A DNA stretch of 64,000 bases from Desulfocurvibacter africanus subsp. africanus DSM 2603. GTDB lineage: Bacteria; Desulfobacterota; Desulfovibrionia; Desulfovibrionales; Desulfovibrionaceae. The translations under genes and the position numbers were made by a program. The notes beneath the pieces are model-generated. The model had not been told where the DNA came from and ran no database searches. It was given only the letters and a program-made list of their open reading frames with translations. This document shows positions 27,244-35,387 of this stretch, one piece after another; the stretch's first letter is position 1; each line of letters starts with the position of its first letter. Location: assembly GCF_000422545.1 (NCBI RefSeq), contig NZ_AULZ01000002.1, positions 310,001 to 374,000 on the forward strand. Reading direction: 5' to 3'.

Positions 27244-28170
27244 ATGAAAAATTATCCGGCCTACCCCTCTATTGCAGGCGTTTTCCTGACAAAAGTTTTG
27301 ACCCATTTTCGACCGCAACGCCTGCGCCTTCCCTTGAGTCATGATGGATACTCGCGCAACCTGCTTTTGCCTGTCGCCGGTCAGTCCGAAATCGCCTGCG
27401 CTGCGGTGGATAGTTTGGACCGGGCCTGCCGCGCTCCAAAAGTGCGCGAAAAACTGCGGCGCATCTGTAAACGTCAAGCCGTGCAAGACCTGCGCATAAG
27501 TGTTCAGGACAAAGAATACTTTGCCAAGTATTACAATTACAAGGATATTCCAAGAATACTTGAAGGTTTGGGCTGGTTCGCGGACGCCGAGCGCAACTTC
27601 CATAATCACTGCTACTTGCACGCCGCGGGCTTGCCCGTGCCACGCCCTTTGGGGCTGCTGCGCGAGTGCTCGCACGGACTTCTGCGTCGGGCCATGTTGT
27701 TCACGGAGCGCATAGAGGGCGCGACGGAATTCAAGCAGTTCATCGTCGGTCTGGAAACCCTGTCGGCGAGGCAGCGCCTACGTTTCTATACCGAGCTGGG
27801 CAAGGCGCTTGGCCGATTGCATCGCTTCGGAGCATACACCGAGGACACGGACAAGAATCTCATGGTGCGCGCCAAGGGTGAAGGCTTTGAATTCTTCTTC
27901 ATCGACTTCGACAACTCCTACCCCTGGCGCGTGGCCACATTGCGTCGGACCCTCAAATCTGTCGGGAAATATTTTCCACGGAAAATCAATCACCGGCAGG
28001 AAGAGCGTCAAGCATTCCTCGATTCCTACTTGCGGGAGCGAGGGAAGCCTGCTTGGCGGGCGATCCTGAGTGAGCGTCTCAATGTAAGCCCCAGCAGTAC
28101 AAGTTCTGCGGCAATGCAGACCGCCCCGGACGCGCCAGAGTCAGCGGAGAAGCAGAGAAAGGCGGCCTGA
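27244..28170 (+). CDS. LPS-kinase (InaA/Kdo-kinase)-like protein
   Basis: 308 aa. The middle has a protein-kinase-like core: YFAKYYNYKDI with a candidate ATP-binding lysine, AERNFHNHCYLHAAGLPVPRPLG, LGRLHRFGAYTEDTDKNLMV in place of the catalytic loop, and FFFIDFDNSYPW as the metal-binding DFG equivalent. This pattern belongs to the lipopolysaccharide kinase (Kdo/WaaP/InaA) superfamily. The first ~90 residues and last ~30 are not assigned. Probably phosphorylates a core sugar of LPS at the inner membrane. No LPS gene is adjacent. Confidence 0.72.
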   Translation: MKNYPAYPSIAGVFLTKVLTHFRPQRLRLPLSHDGYSRNLLLPVAGQSEIACAAVDSLDRACRAPKVREKLRRICKRQAVQDLRISVQDKEYFAKYYNYKDIPRILEGLGWFADAERNFHNHCYLHAAGLPVPRPLGLLRECSHGLLRRAMLFTERIEGATEFKQFIVGLETLSARQRLRFYTELGKALGRLHRFGAYTEDTDKNLMVRAKGEGFEFFFIDFDNSYPWRVATLRRTLKSVGKYFPRKINHRQEERQAFLDSYLRERGKPAWRAILSERLNVSPSSTSSAAMQTAPDAPESAEKQRKAA

Positions 28171-28295
28171 AACTAAGGCCTGCTGTGAGAGGGCGATGCG
28201 TTGTTAGGTCAGCATGACAGGTGCCCTATCTGCACTGGCCTGCATCTGTCTACGGAAAGGCAGGCTGGCAGCAGGTCAGGTTAGAGCGATTCGGA

Positions 28296-29237
28296 TCATT
28301 TCTTACGCAAGCGTTTCCAGGCCACGGGAGCAAGCAGAGCCGCGCCTAGGAGCAGGCCGTGGAACAGCGTGCGCGTATCACCCAGGAAATGAGCGTGGCT
28401 CAGGAGCGATTCAAGCCCGAGTACGGCCAGGATTGGGCGTACCGGATTTCCAGGCCCGCCGATAACGAGGTAGAGCAGGGTCTTGAGGGACAGCTCCAGG
28501 TCGAATTCGCCGGGTGAGATAAAGCCGCCGTAGGGCGCGTACACGGCGCCAGCCAAGGCTGACAGAGCCGCTCCAAGGCCAAAGGACAGGGAGCGTACAG
28601 CTGGGCGGCGAATGCCGCAGGCCGCCGCGGCCATGGGATCGGACTTGCAGGCCAGCAGGGCGCGCCCAAGGCGGCTGTGGCGCAGGGCCAGAAAGAGGTA
28701 CAGCCCCCCGGCGAGCAGGGCCAGGAATACGTAGTAGTGCGCGATGTCTCCGCGCAGATTCAGGCCGAGTATGGATAGCGGCGTGGTCACGAGCATGCCG
28801 TCGGGACCACCGGTGATGGAGGACAGGCTTACGGCCAGATTGGTGAAAATGAGCGAGAGGCCCAGGGTAGCCATGGCCAGAAAACCTTCGCCAAGTTTCT
28901 CCATGGGATAGCTCAAGCCAAAACCGATTCCCCAGGCCGATAGAGCCACACAGGCAAGGATGAGAGGCGAGGCCTCCGGCCAAGCCTGATGCGCCAAAAC
29001 CGAAAAATAGGCACCCAGCCCACAGAAGGCGCCTTGAGCCAGAGACGCCTGTCCGCCCAGCCCCAAGCAGAAATTAAGCGCCAGTACGTTCAGGGCCAGC
29101 AGAAGGTGCTGATTGAGACCCAGGAGTTCGTAATCGGGCACGAATGGTCCCAGGACGGCCAGGGTCAGCACGAGCAGCGCGCAATGCTTCAATCCCAGGG
29201 AAGCGGCTCGTTTAATGGCTTGGGGTTGGGCGGGCAT
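28296..29237 (-). CDS. Branched-chain amino-acid-type ABC transporter permease (LivM-like)
   Basis: 313 aa, nine or so membrane helices with the LivM-type motif region AQGAFCGLGAYFS and GGLLSIxGPDGML-like sequence (SSITGGPDGMLVTTP). It begins two bases after the LivH-like stop, so the two permeases are coupled. The ATPases (LivG/LivF) and binding protein are not within the window on this side; they may be elsewhere. Substrate cannot be given. Confidence 0.85.
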   Translation of the reverse strand: MPAQPQAIKRAASLGLKHCALLVLTLAVLGPFVPDYELLGLNQHLLLALNVLALNFCLGLGGQASLAQGAFCGLGAYFSVLAHQAWPEASPLILACVALSAWGIGFGLSYPMEKLGEGFLAMATLGLSLIFTNLAVSLSSITGGPDGMLVTTPLSILGLNLRGDIAHYYVFLALLAGGLYLFLALRHSRLGRALLACKSDPMAAAACGIRRPAVRSLSFGLGAALSALAGAVYAPYGGFISPGEFDLELSLKTLLYLVIGGPGNPVRPILAVLGLESLLSHAHFLGDTRTLFHGLLLGAALLAPVAWKRLRKK

Positions 29238-29239
29238 GA

Positions 29240-30136
29240 TCAGGCGCGTTCCTCGTGGCTGGTCATGGGCATGAGCAGCATGAGACCGATGAGCAGGCTG
29301 AAGCTCAAGGCCTCCTTGAGTTCGGCCGAGACGAGCAGCACCAGGGCGGCTTCCAGCAGGCCCAGGCCCAGACCGCCCAGGAAAACCCGCGACAGGGATG
29401 AGTAGCCGCCGATGGTCGCAGCCACGAAGCCCTTGAGGCCCAGGCCCAAGCCCATGTCATAGCGCAGCATGGTCTGGGGCCCTACGGCCATGCCGGCCAT
29501 GCAGGCCAGCACGCCGGCCAGGGCGAAGGCCAACGCGTGGCTGGCCTTGGGGTTGATGCCCTGGAGCCGCGCGGCCAAGGGATTCATGGACACGGCACGG
29601 ATGGCCCTTCCGCGGCGGGTGTGGCGTAGAAAAAAGGACAGGGCCGCGCCGCTGGCCAAGGCCAGGACCATGGCAGTGACAGTATCCCTGCCGAAATACA
29701 GCGAGCCGAGTCGTACCTCGGGCATGGGCAGGAGCTGAGCGAGCAGAAGAGGCTTCTTGCCCCAGACAAGGATTGCCAAGCCCTGCCAGACCAGGCTGGC
29801 GGCCACGGTGAGCATGAGTTGCCGCAGAGGGCTTTGTGACATGGCCAAGCCCAGGGTGGTGGCGTACAGGAAATGGCCCAACAGGAAACCCCATATGGAG
29901 GCTGCCGCCAAAGCCAGAAAAGGATTCAGCTCCATGGCCTGGGTTAGACTGAAGAGGCCCAGTCCGCCCAGGAGAAGCAACTCGCCCTGGGCGAAGTTGA
30001 TGAGTCGGCTGGAGTTGTAAATGAGTGCGAAGCCGATGGCCATGAGCCCGTAGACGGAACCCAAGGCCAAGCCGGAATTTATGATCTGGGCGAAATAGAG
30101 CAGCAGCACGGCTGGGGTATGGTTCGGGCCCGGCAT
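29240..30136 (-). CDS. Branched-chain amino-acid-type ABC transporter permease (LivH-like)
   Basis: About 298 aa from ATG 30136, the position that best fits LivH length (INSGLALGSVYGLMAIGFALIYNSS follows at residue 18). RLINFAQGELLLLGG and GGLGLGLLEAALVLL are LivH features. There is no Shine-Dalgarno sequence, and the ATG lies inside a 12-bp GC hairpin (30123-30149) which is also the likely terminator of the upstream gene. GTG 30109 is a second choice. It pairs with the LivM-like gene to form a permease dimer. Confidence 0.82.
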   Translation of the reverse strand: MPGPNHTPAVLLLYFAQIINSGLALGSVYGLMAIGFALIYNSSRLINFAQGELLLLGGLGLFSLTQAMELNPFLALAAASIWGFLLGHFLYATTLGLAMSQSPLRQLMLTVAASLVWQGLAILVWGKKPLLLAQLLPMPEVRLGSLYFGRDTVTAMVLALASGAALSFFLRHTRRGRAIRAVSMNPLAARLQGINPKASHALAFALAGVLACMAGMAVGPQTMLRYDMGLGLGLKGFVAATIGGYSSLSRVFLGGLGLGLLEAALVLLVSAELKEALSFSLLIGLMLLMPMTSHEERA

Positions 30137-30149
30137 GGCCGGGCCCGAA
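30123..30149 (-). terminator. Strong GC hairpin after the FG-GAP gene, spanning the livH-like start
   Basis: TTCGGGCCCGGC / GCCGGGCCCGAA, a perfect 12-bp stem with a 3-base loop, begins seven bases after the stop of the minus-strand FG-GAP gene. No T-run follows. The proposed ATG of the LivH-like gene is in the loop and first stem base. Confidence 0.65.
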
Positions 30150-30155
30150 ATTTCG

Positions 30156-31745
30156 CTAGTTGGCCATATCGTAAATAATGAGCAGGCTGCGCGCACTGCC
30201 CAGGCCGGGCGTGGTGGTCACCAGCACGCACAGGTTCTGCTTGCCGTTATTATGGGCATCGGCCATGCGGTAAGCCATGACCGTGCCTTTGATCCTGGGT
30301 GTCTTCCACAAGGTCGTCATGCCCACGCCATCCCAGCGCAGGGCGTGGATCTCTCCCTGGGAGAAAGCCCGGTAACGCTCGAAGAATTGTGCCGCAACCG
30401 AGATGTTCAGATTGACCAGCAGTTCATGCTCGCCATTGCCGTCGGAATCCACAGTGGCCATGGGCATGGGTATGAAATAAAACCACTGTTCTCGGTTGCG
30501 TTCCTGTGTGCGGCCCATTCCCGGCACGGCCATCTTGTCGAACTCCAGACTGACGCTGGTGCCGTTGTATTCTTCCTCGCCCTTGGATTGCAAGCTGCCC
30601 GTGGAATTGAAGGTGCGCAGATGCTCGTCATCATCAATGACCGCAATTTTATAGTCCGCTCCCATGGGCAGATAGGCCATGTTGAAGAGGTTGCCTTTCG
30701 TGGGCGTGAGCAGCTTGACGCCCACGCGCGGCTCAGGGCCTTCCAGGCTGACCTGGCGCACTCCGGCGCGGTCGAAGAGATCATTGGTACCTTGATCCTG
30801 GCAAACGAGCACCTTGCGGTACAGCGGGGGGAAACGCATGACATTCAGGTGCAGCTTGATGTTGTCCCTTACAATAACCAGTTTGCCATCTCGCCAGCCG
30901 ACTACGAAGGACAAGGGACGTTCATCGCGCCAGCCCGAGAATACGAGCTCTTCCTTGCCGTCTCCGTCGATGTCGAACAAGTTCATGGCCAGCATCAGGG
31001 AGCGCTTGGGAAGCGCAAAGCTCACCACGGGTTTCAGCTCGCCTTCCTCAATGCGCAAGAGGTGCGCCCGGCTCTGCTCGGCTAGGACCACTTCCTTGCG
31101 GCCATCGCCGTCCACGTCGCCTACATCCATGAACTCAGCGGTGAACGGATAGCTACGGCTGCGCCAGACGCCGCCTTGGTCACTGGTGGATTCGTACTGG
31201 AAGAGCGGGTTGGCTTTGTCCTGAGCGCTCTGCCCGCCAGCAATGGGGCTTGCGGCGGTTTTACCCTCGCTCTGGGCAGTTGCCTCCGCGGGGCGTTCGA
31301 AAAGAGAACTGTTGATCTCGCGGGCCATGGCTTCCAGGCCGGGAATGAGTTCGCTCAGCGGCATGCTGCCCTGCCTGGTCAGGGTGCGGCCATCCTTGCC
31401 CGCGACATTGACGTCCAGGCTGGCGTTGTCGCCCAATATGGTCGTGCTGCCCCAGACCAGATAATCGATATCCAGGGACTTCAGAGCCTGTTCGGCTTGA
31501 TCGGCCGAGGCCACGGCCAAGGGGAGGGAACGCTTGAGCTTCGCCGAATCCATGGGCTCCAATTTGCCTGCCCATGTTAGTCGGGAAACGAGCATGGACT
31601 GGATGCCGGGGCCGAGATAGGCGTACTTGTCCGGGCCGTGCACGCCGAAGATGGCCACGGCGAACTGCTGGGGCTGCTGGGCGGACAGATTTGCCGGGAA
31701 GATAAGCAAAGCCAAGGTCATAATGGCCAGAAGACGCAGATGCAT
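30156..31745 (-). CDS. Exported FG-GAP/VCBS beta-propeller protein with TolB-N-like front domain
   Basis: About 529 aa from ATG 31745, which has GGAGG upstream and starts a clean signal peptide (MALLIFPANLSAQ-like, cleaved near AQQ). Residues ~25-160 (GPGIQSMLVSRLTWAGKL, DIDYLVWGSTTILGDNASLDV) resemble the TolB/CsgG-type N-terminal fold of envelope proteins. From ~185 on, repeated Asp-rich calcium-binding motifs (DVGDVDGDGRKEVV, DIDGDGKEEL, DSDGNGEHELLV) form FG-GAP/VCBS propeller blades. Predicted periplasmic or outer-membrane protein; function unknown. Confidence 0.72.
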   Translation of the reverse strand: MHLRLLAIMTLALLIFPANLSAQQPQQFAVAIFGVHGPDKYAYLGPGIQSMLVSRLTWAGKLEPMDSAKLKRSLPLAVASADQAEQALKSLDIDYLVWGSTTILGDNASLDVNVAGKDGRTLTRQGSMPLSELIPGLEAMAREINSSLFERPAEATAQSEGKTAASPIAGGQSAQDKANPLFQYESTSDQGGVWRSRSYPFTAEFMDVGDVDGDGRKEVVLAEQSRAHLLRIEEGELKPVVSFALPKRSLMLAMNLFDIDGDGKEELVFSGWRDERPLSFVVGWRDGKLVIVRDNIKLHLNVMRFPPLYRKVLVCQDQGTNDLFDRAGVRQVSLEGPEPRVGVKLLTPTKGNLFNMAYLPMGADYKIAVIDDDEHLRTFNSTGSLQSKGEEEYNGTSVSLEFDKMAVPGMGRTQERNREQWFYFIPMPMATVDSDGNGEHELLVNLNISVAAQFFERYRAFSQGEIHALRWDGVGMTTLWKTPRIKGTVMAYRMADAHNNGKQNLCVLVTTTPGLGSARSLLIIYDMAN

Positions 31746-31813
31746 TGGTGAAATCCTCCGCTCTATGGGCACGGGCCAGAGGCCTTGCCTCGGGATCAGG
31801 TTTTCGGATTGTA

Positions 31814-32278
31814 TCAGGATTGCACGATGAACTTGGCCTGTTCGCCCCGAACCGTGCCATGTACTTGGGCTTCTGGGACCAGTCCGGTTACTACCAGGGA
31901 CAGCTCCTCGGTTAGTGCCGCCACGGCCTCGGGCTTGGCCAGTTCACCGGTCACGCGCAGGCATTCCTGCATGTCGTCGCCCCCTAGGTCGGGGCCTACC
32001 CATACGGCGGCACGCCAAGCCAGGGGTTCGCTGAGGCTCAGGTACAGAAGCATGGCTCCGTAGAGCCGATCCTCGAGGCTGGCCTGGGGCTGGCGTAGGC
32101 TGGCAAACTTTTCGGGCAGGTCGTCGTAAGGCGTGTTCATTACGCGTTCAAGGCGGTCCAGGGCGGCGGCGTGCGCAGACGCCGGTGTGCCTTCCAGCGC
32201 CGCCAGCAGAGCGGCGAAGAGGGCCGCGCGTTGGATGCGACAGGAGCGGCCTTGGGGCAGCGCCCTTTCAAGGGGCAT
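31814..32278 (-). CDS. Hypothetical protein, mostly helical
   Basis: 154 aa with an AAGGAG site upstream of the ATG. No motif is recognised. It is Ala/Leu rich with a likely helical N-terminal half, DDLPEKFASLRQPQ in the middle and a beta-like C-terminus (LSLVVTGLVPEAQVHGTV). It is 68 bases upstream of the FG-GAP gene on the same strand and may share its promoter. Confidence 0.6.
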   Translation of the reverse strand: MPLERALPQGRSCRIQRAALFAALLAALEGTPASAHAAALDRLERVMNTPYDDLPEKFASLRQPQASLEDRLYGAMLLYLSLSEPLAWRAAVWVGPDLGGDDMQECLRVTGELAKPEAVAALTEELSLVVTGLVPEAQVHGTVRGEQAKFIVQS

Positions 32279-32433
32279 GGATTCTCCTTACGGCTGAGTA
32301 AATCCAAGGACGAAAGACTTGTATCCTCTCCACGCCTTGGAAGCAACAGCCTAGGACATGCGCGGATAAGAGCGGCCACCCCGTGAAGGGGCGGCCGTCA
32401 TTTTGTCGCCCGGCACGCGAGCGGCTAAATGCC

Positions 32434-32640
32434 TCACGAGCCGCCCGCGTAGCCGATGCTGATCTTCCCGTCCTCCAAGATGATAGGCACCCGGCGCTGT
32501 CCGGCCGAAAACTTGAGCATTTCGTCGAGTTTGGCCTGATCCTGTTGCACGTCTACGTACTCGGCTTTACCGCCATAGGCCGACCTGGCCTGATCGGTGT
32601 AGGGTCAACCGGACTTGCCGTAGATACGTACTTTGGGCAT
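32434..32640 (-). CDS. Uxx-star-type selenoprotein (glutaredoxin-like, UGA-encoded Sec12)
   Basis: 68 aa read through an in-frame TGA at 32605-32607 (codon 12), so ordinary ORF finding misses it. It starts at ATG 32640 behind AGGAGG. The sequence around the TGA is KSG-U-PYTDQAR, placing selenocysteine where glutaredoxins have the CPYC/T cysteine. The C-terminal part (QRRVPIILEDGKISIGYAGG) keeps the cis-Pro and GG of the thioredoxin fold. A hairpin just after the TGA (32569-32598) has the size, distance and AGGUC-type loop of a bacterial SECIS. Known family: UXX-star selenoproteins of deltaproteobacteria and clostridia. Read as a normal gene it would stop at 11 codons. Probable thiol/selenol redox protein; partner unknown. 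Confidence 0.85.
32569..32598 (-). promoter_or_regulatory. Bacterial SECIS-like hairpin
   Basis: Starting six bases after the TGA codon: lower stem ACCG/CGGT, internal loop, upper stem AGGCC/GGCCT, apical loop AGGTC. The fdhF SECIS also has an AGGUC-like loop recognised by SelB. It is part of the coding sequence. Confidence 0.65.
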
Positions 32641-32943
32641 ACCCGTAACCTCCTAATACGTATTTAAATGCTTAAATGCCTAGCCCACCAAATTATCATA
32701 GTTGGCGATGGTGTCCACGGGCAAGCCTCACTCGTTGGGGTTCCCTGGCGGACGGATTGACATGGCGCATGGAATCAGGTCTAAGAAAATCCATTCCAGA
32801 AACGACATGAGCGCAAGCCTGAGCACGCATTATGCATATGCGTGTAGCAAGGGAGTCATTCGACAATGTCATGCCCGACGTTGGAAATGATTCTACCATG
32901 GTTTAGCGGAGAGCATATCATTGGGCATTGCACGGAGTAGAAC
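32641..32943. other. 303-base gap upstream of the selenoprotein
   Basis: No ORF or RNA gene is supported. Bases 32651-32695 are AT-rich (TATTTAAATGCTTAAATG) and probably hold the selenoprotein promoter. The right end carries the GGAG site of the TPR gene at 32944. Confidence 0.5.
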
Positions 32944-33816
32944 ATGAGCGAAGAGTTCAAGGAAGTAATTCGACATATCAACCGCGCCAAGGCGTATGTC
33001 AACAAGTTCGAGGCCATCCGCACAATGCAGTGTATAGTGGATGCACTCGAATTGCTTATGAAGTCCAACAGCATTTTCGGACGGGAGAGATTCGAGCTGG
33101 AAATCCTGTTGGGTGAGGTTCTACGAACGCTCGCTTCCATGGACGAGATGCGCAATATATTTCCAAAAGGCTTATCTTACAAAAAAGGTCAGGAGAAGAC
33201 TCTACACGGCATCCTGACCAAGGTGCTAAAGACCATAAGCGAAGCCATTGAAAAGGCGGAGATCGATAAGTTCCGCAAGCGTAAGAACGAGATAGACCGC
33301 TATATGCTTCAAGGCCAAAAGCTTCTGGATGAAAAAAATTTTATCGAGGCACGCAAGGTTTTGCGTAGGACTCAGGAGCTCTTCGCCGACGAGCCCGGCA
33401 TCAACCAGGATATCGGCCAGCGCCTTTTCAAGGCCGGCCTGGCCCCGGAAGCCCTGGAGTTTTTCGAAGCAGCCATCCGCCAGGACAACCGCGATCCACG
33501 GCCCTATTCATATATGATCAACGTGCAGGAGTCCCTCGGCGAGTTGGAAAAGGCCGAGCACTACGTCAAGGAAGCCTTCAAGAACTTTGGCGGCAACGAG
33601 CGCATCTACCTGCGCATGGCCCAACTGGCCGTCAAGCTGCGCAAGTGGGACGAGGCCTTTGACGCGGCGCAGCAGGTCCTGGAGCTCAATCCCTATTCCC
33701 AGGAGGCCATGGAGGTCATGAAGCAGGCTAAGCCGCGCGTATTCGGCCGCGGAGCCGATGGGCAGGCCGCAGGCGGACAGGGGGGGAGTGGACAGCCCAT
33801 AAAGTTCGACATTTAG
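32944..33816 (+). CDS. TPR-repeat protein
   Basis: 290 aa, ATG behind GGAGTAG. The N-terminal ~130 residues are a helical domain rich in charged residues (KAYVNKFEAIRTMQCIVDAL). From ~130 to 265 there are four TPR-like units (GQKLLDEKNFIEARKVLRR, GLAPEALEFFEAAIRQDNRDP, GELEKAEHYVKEAFKNF, RKWDEAFDAAQQVLELNP). The tail is Gly/Gln rich. No signal peptide. Likely a cytoplasmic scaffold with an unassigned partner. Confidence 0.8.
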   Translation: MSEEFKEVIRHINRAKAYVNKFEAIRTMQCIVDALELLMKSNSIFGRERFELEILLGEVLRTLASMDEMRNIFPKGLSYKKGQEKTLHGILTKVLKTISEAIEKAEIDKFRKRKNEIDRYMLQGQKLLDEKNFIEARKVLRRTQELFADEPGINQDIGQRLFKAGLAPEALEFFEAAIRQDNRDPRPYSYMINVQESLGELEKAEHYVKEAFKNFGGNERIYLRMAQLAVKLRKWDEAFDAAQQVLELNPYSQEAMEVMKQAKPRVFGRGADGQAAGGQGGSGQPIKFDI

Positions 33817-33943
33817 CCCGTCCTTGCGGGCTGCATGCCTTCTCTTCTTTCCTACATGTGCGTATAGCCGAGTCCAGGCGCGGTCGGCGCATGCCTTGCC
33901 GTCGCCTGCGTTTTTTCATGTCCTTGCCCAACAGGAGTAGAGC

Positions 33944-34633
33944 ATGCGCATGCATTTCCTTGAGCACGCTCCCTACGGCGGCGGAGCGTACATTGAGCAG
34001 TGGGCCGTCGAGAAGGGCTTCGACATCTCACGCACGAAGCTGCACGAAGGAGAGGCCCTGCCTTCGTCGCGCGAGTACGATGCTCTGGTCCTCATGGGCG
34101 GCCCCATGAGTGTGAACGATGATTTCAAATACCCCTGGCTCAAGGCCGAGAAAGAACACATCTCCAAGGCCGTGGCCCAGGGACGGCACGTGTTGGGTCT
34201 CTGCTTTGGGGCGCAGATTCTGGCCCAGGCCCTGGGAGCGTGGGTTGGACGCTCGCCGTTGCCAGAAGTGGGCTGGCAGACCGTGCAACTGACGCCCTAC
34301 GCCTCGTGCACGCGTTATCTTGCCGATTTCCCGCCGGAGTTCATCGCCCTTCAGTGGCACTATGACGCTTTCGAGTTGCCCCGCCATGCCGTGCTTCTGG
34401 CCGAAAGCGGGACATGCGCCCAGGCTTTCGCCCTGGGCGAACAGGTTTTGGGCCTGCAGTTCCACCTGGAGGCAACCAGGACAAGCCTGGAGCGCCTAGT
34501 CGCCGATCTCGGTGGCTCTCTTGTCCCGAAGGCCACGGTGCAGGACGCACCAACCATTCTTAATTTGGCTGACGAGCATCTGCCAACCCTCAACCGCCTG
34601 TGCCGCAGTCTGTGCGACAGGTTTTTCAGGTAA
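33944..34633 (+). CDS. Class-I glutamine amidotransferase (GMP-synthase-like)
   Basis: 229 aa. The catalytic triad is visible: nucleophile Cys87 in LGLCFGAQ, His in LQFHLEAT and the following Glu. MGGPMSVND is the oxyanion-strand region. It is a stand-alone GATase1 like those acting on small molecules or detoxification of glutamyl compounds. It ends three bases before a PNPOx-like gene, so they are co-transcribed. Confidence 0.85.
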   Translation: MRMHFLEHAPYGGGAYIEQWAVEKGFDISRTKLHEGEALPSSREYDALVLMGGPMSVNDDFKYPWLKAEKEHISKAVAQGRHVLGLCFGAQILAQALGAWVGRSPLPEVGWQTVQLTPYASCTRYLADFPPEFIALQWHYDAFELPRHAVLLAESGTCAQAFALGEQVLGLQFHLEATRTSLERLVADLGGSLVPKATVQDAPTILNLADEHLPTLNRLCRSLCDRFFR

Positions 34634-34636
34634 GCC

Positions 34637-35125
34637 ATGCGACGCAAGGACCGTGAGATCACCGATAAGGCCGAGCTGGAATCTCTTTTGCGCCAAGGCC
34701 GCGTTTGCCACTTGGCCATGTGCGGGCAATCCGGACAAGATTCGTCCGAAGTGGGCAGCCCCTATGTGCTGCCGGTGAACTACGGCTATGCCGACGGCGC
34801 GCTGTACGTCCACGGGGCGTCCAAGGGGCGCAAGGCCGACATCCTGCGCTCCAACCCGCGCGTGGCGTTCAGCATCCTACTCTCGGAAGAGTTGAAGGCC
34901 GCAGGCGACGGCTGCGAATGGACCACTTATTATGTGAGTCTATGCGGCGAGGGCCGGGCCGAGGTCATCGAGAAGGGTGAGGACAAAGCCATGGCTCTGA
35001 CAAAGTTCATGGAACACTACGCGCCTGGGCCGCATGAGCTGCCGGCCGCGGCCGTGGCAGGCACGATGGTCGTGCGCATAGCCATCGAAAGTCTGAGCGG
35101 CAAGCGCAATCCCGGCAGCAGATAG
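34637..35125 (+). CDS. Pyridoxamine-5'-phosphate-oxidase-family flavoprotein (NimA-like)
   Basis: 162 aa. MRRKDREITDKAELESLLRQGRVCHLAM is the N-terminal signature of NimA/PNPOx-like split-barrel proteins; YVLPVNYGYADGALYVHGASKGRK and AFSIL follow. Expected to bind FMN or a related flavin as a dimer. Coupled to the glutamine amidotransferase gene (3-base gap). Substrate not known; this family includes nitroimidazole reductases and general stress proteins. Confidence 0.8.
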   Translation: MRRKDREITDKAELESLLRQGRVCHLAMCGQSGQDSSEVGSPYVLPVNYGYADGALYVHGASKGRKADILRSNPRVAFSILLSEELKAAGDGCEWTTYYVSLCGEGRAEVIEKGEDKAMALTKFMEHYAPGPHELPAAAVAGTMVVRIAIESLSGKRNPGSR

Positions 35126-35217
35126 GATCCAGAATCCCGGGCAAGCCGTCCACCGAAGCTGGAAGGCCCACAACCAAAGCAGTTCGCAAGGCTGATGACC
35201 GAAGCCATGAACGAGAA

Positions 35218-35249
35218 AAAAGCCCGGCAGGATTTCCTGCCGGGCTTTT
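35218..35249. terminator. Bidirectional rho-independent terminator
   Basis: A perfect 14-bp stem AAAAGCCCGGCAGG / CCTGCCGGGCTTTT with a 4-base loop. A-run on the left and T-run on the right let it act on both strands: for the GATase/PNPOx operon and for galE from the other side. Confidence 0.9.
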
Positions 35250-35387
35250 ATGCATTATCGCTTTGCGTTTTCCTGACCGCATCTCGCCGTCTTTTGGCTT
35301 GACCCAACTACGCTCGTCTTGTTTGAGCGTGCTGTCCATGTCTCCGGCCTTTACGGACCGCTCAGGTTGGCCGGGAAGCGTATGTGA

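Noticed and set aside
32383-32667. 94-codon plus-strand ORF
   Set aside because: Shadow of the selenoprotein gene on the minus strand.
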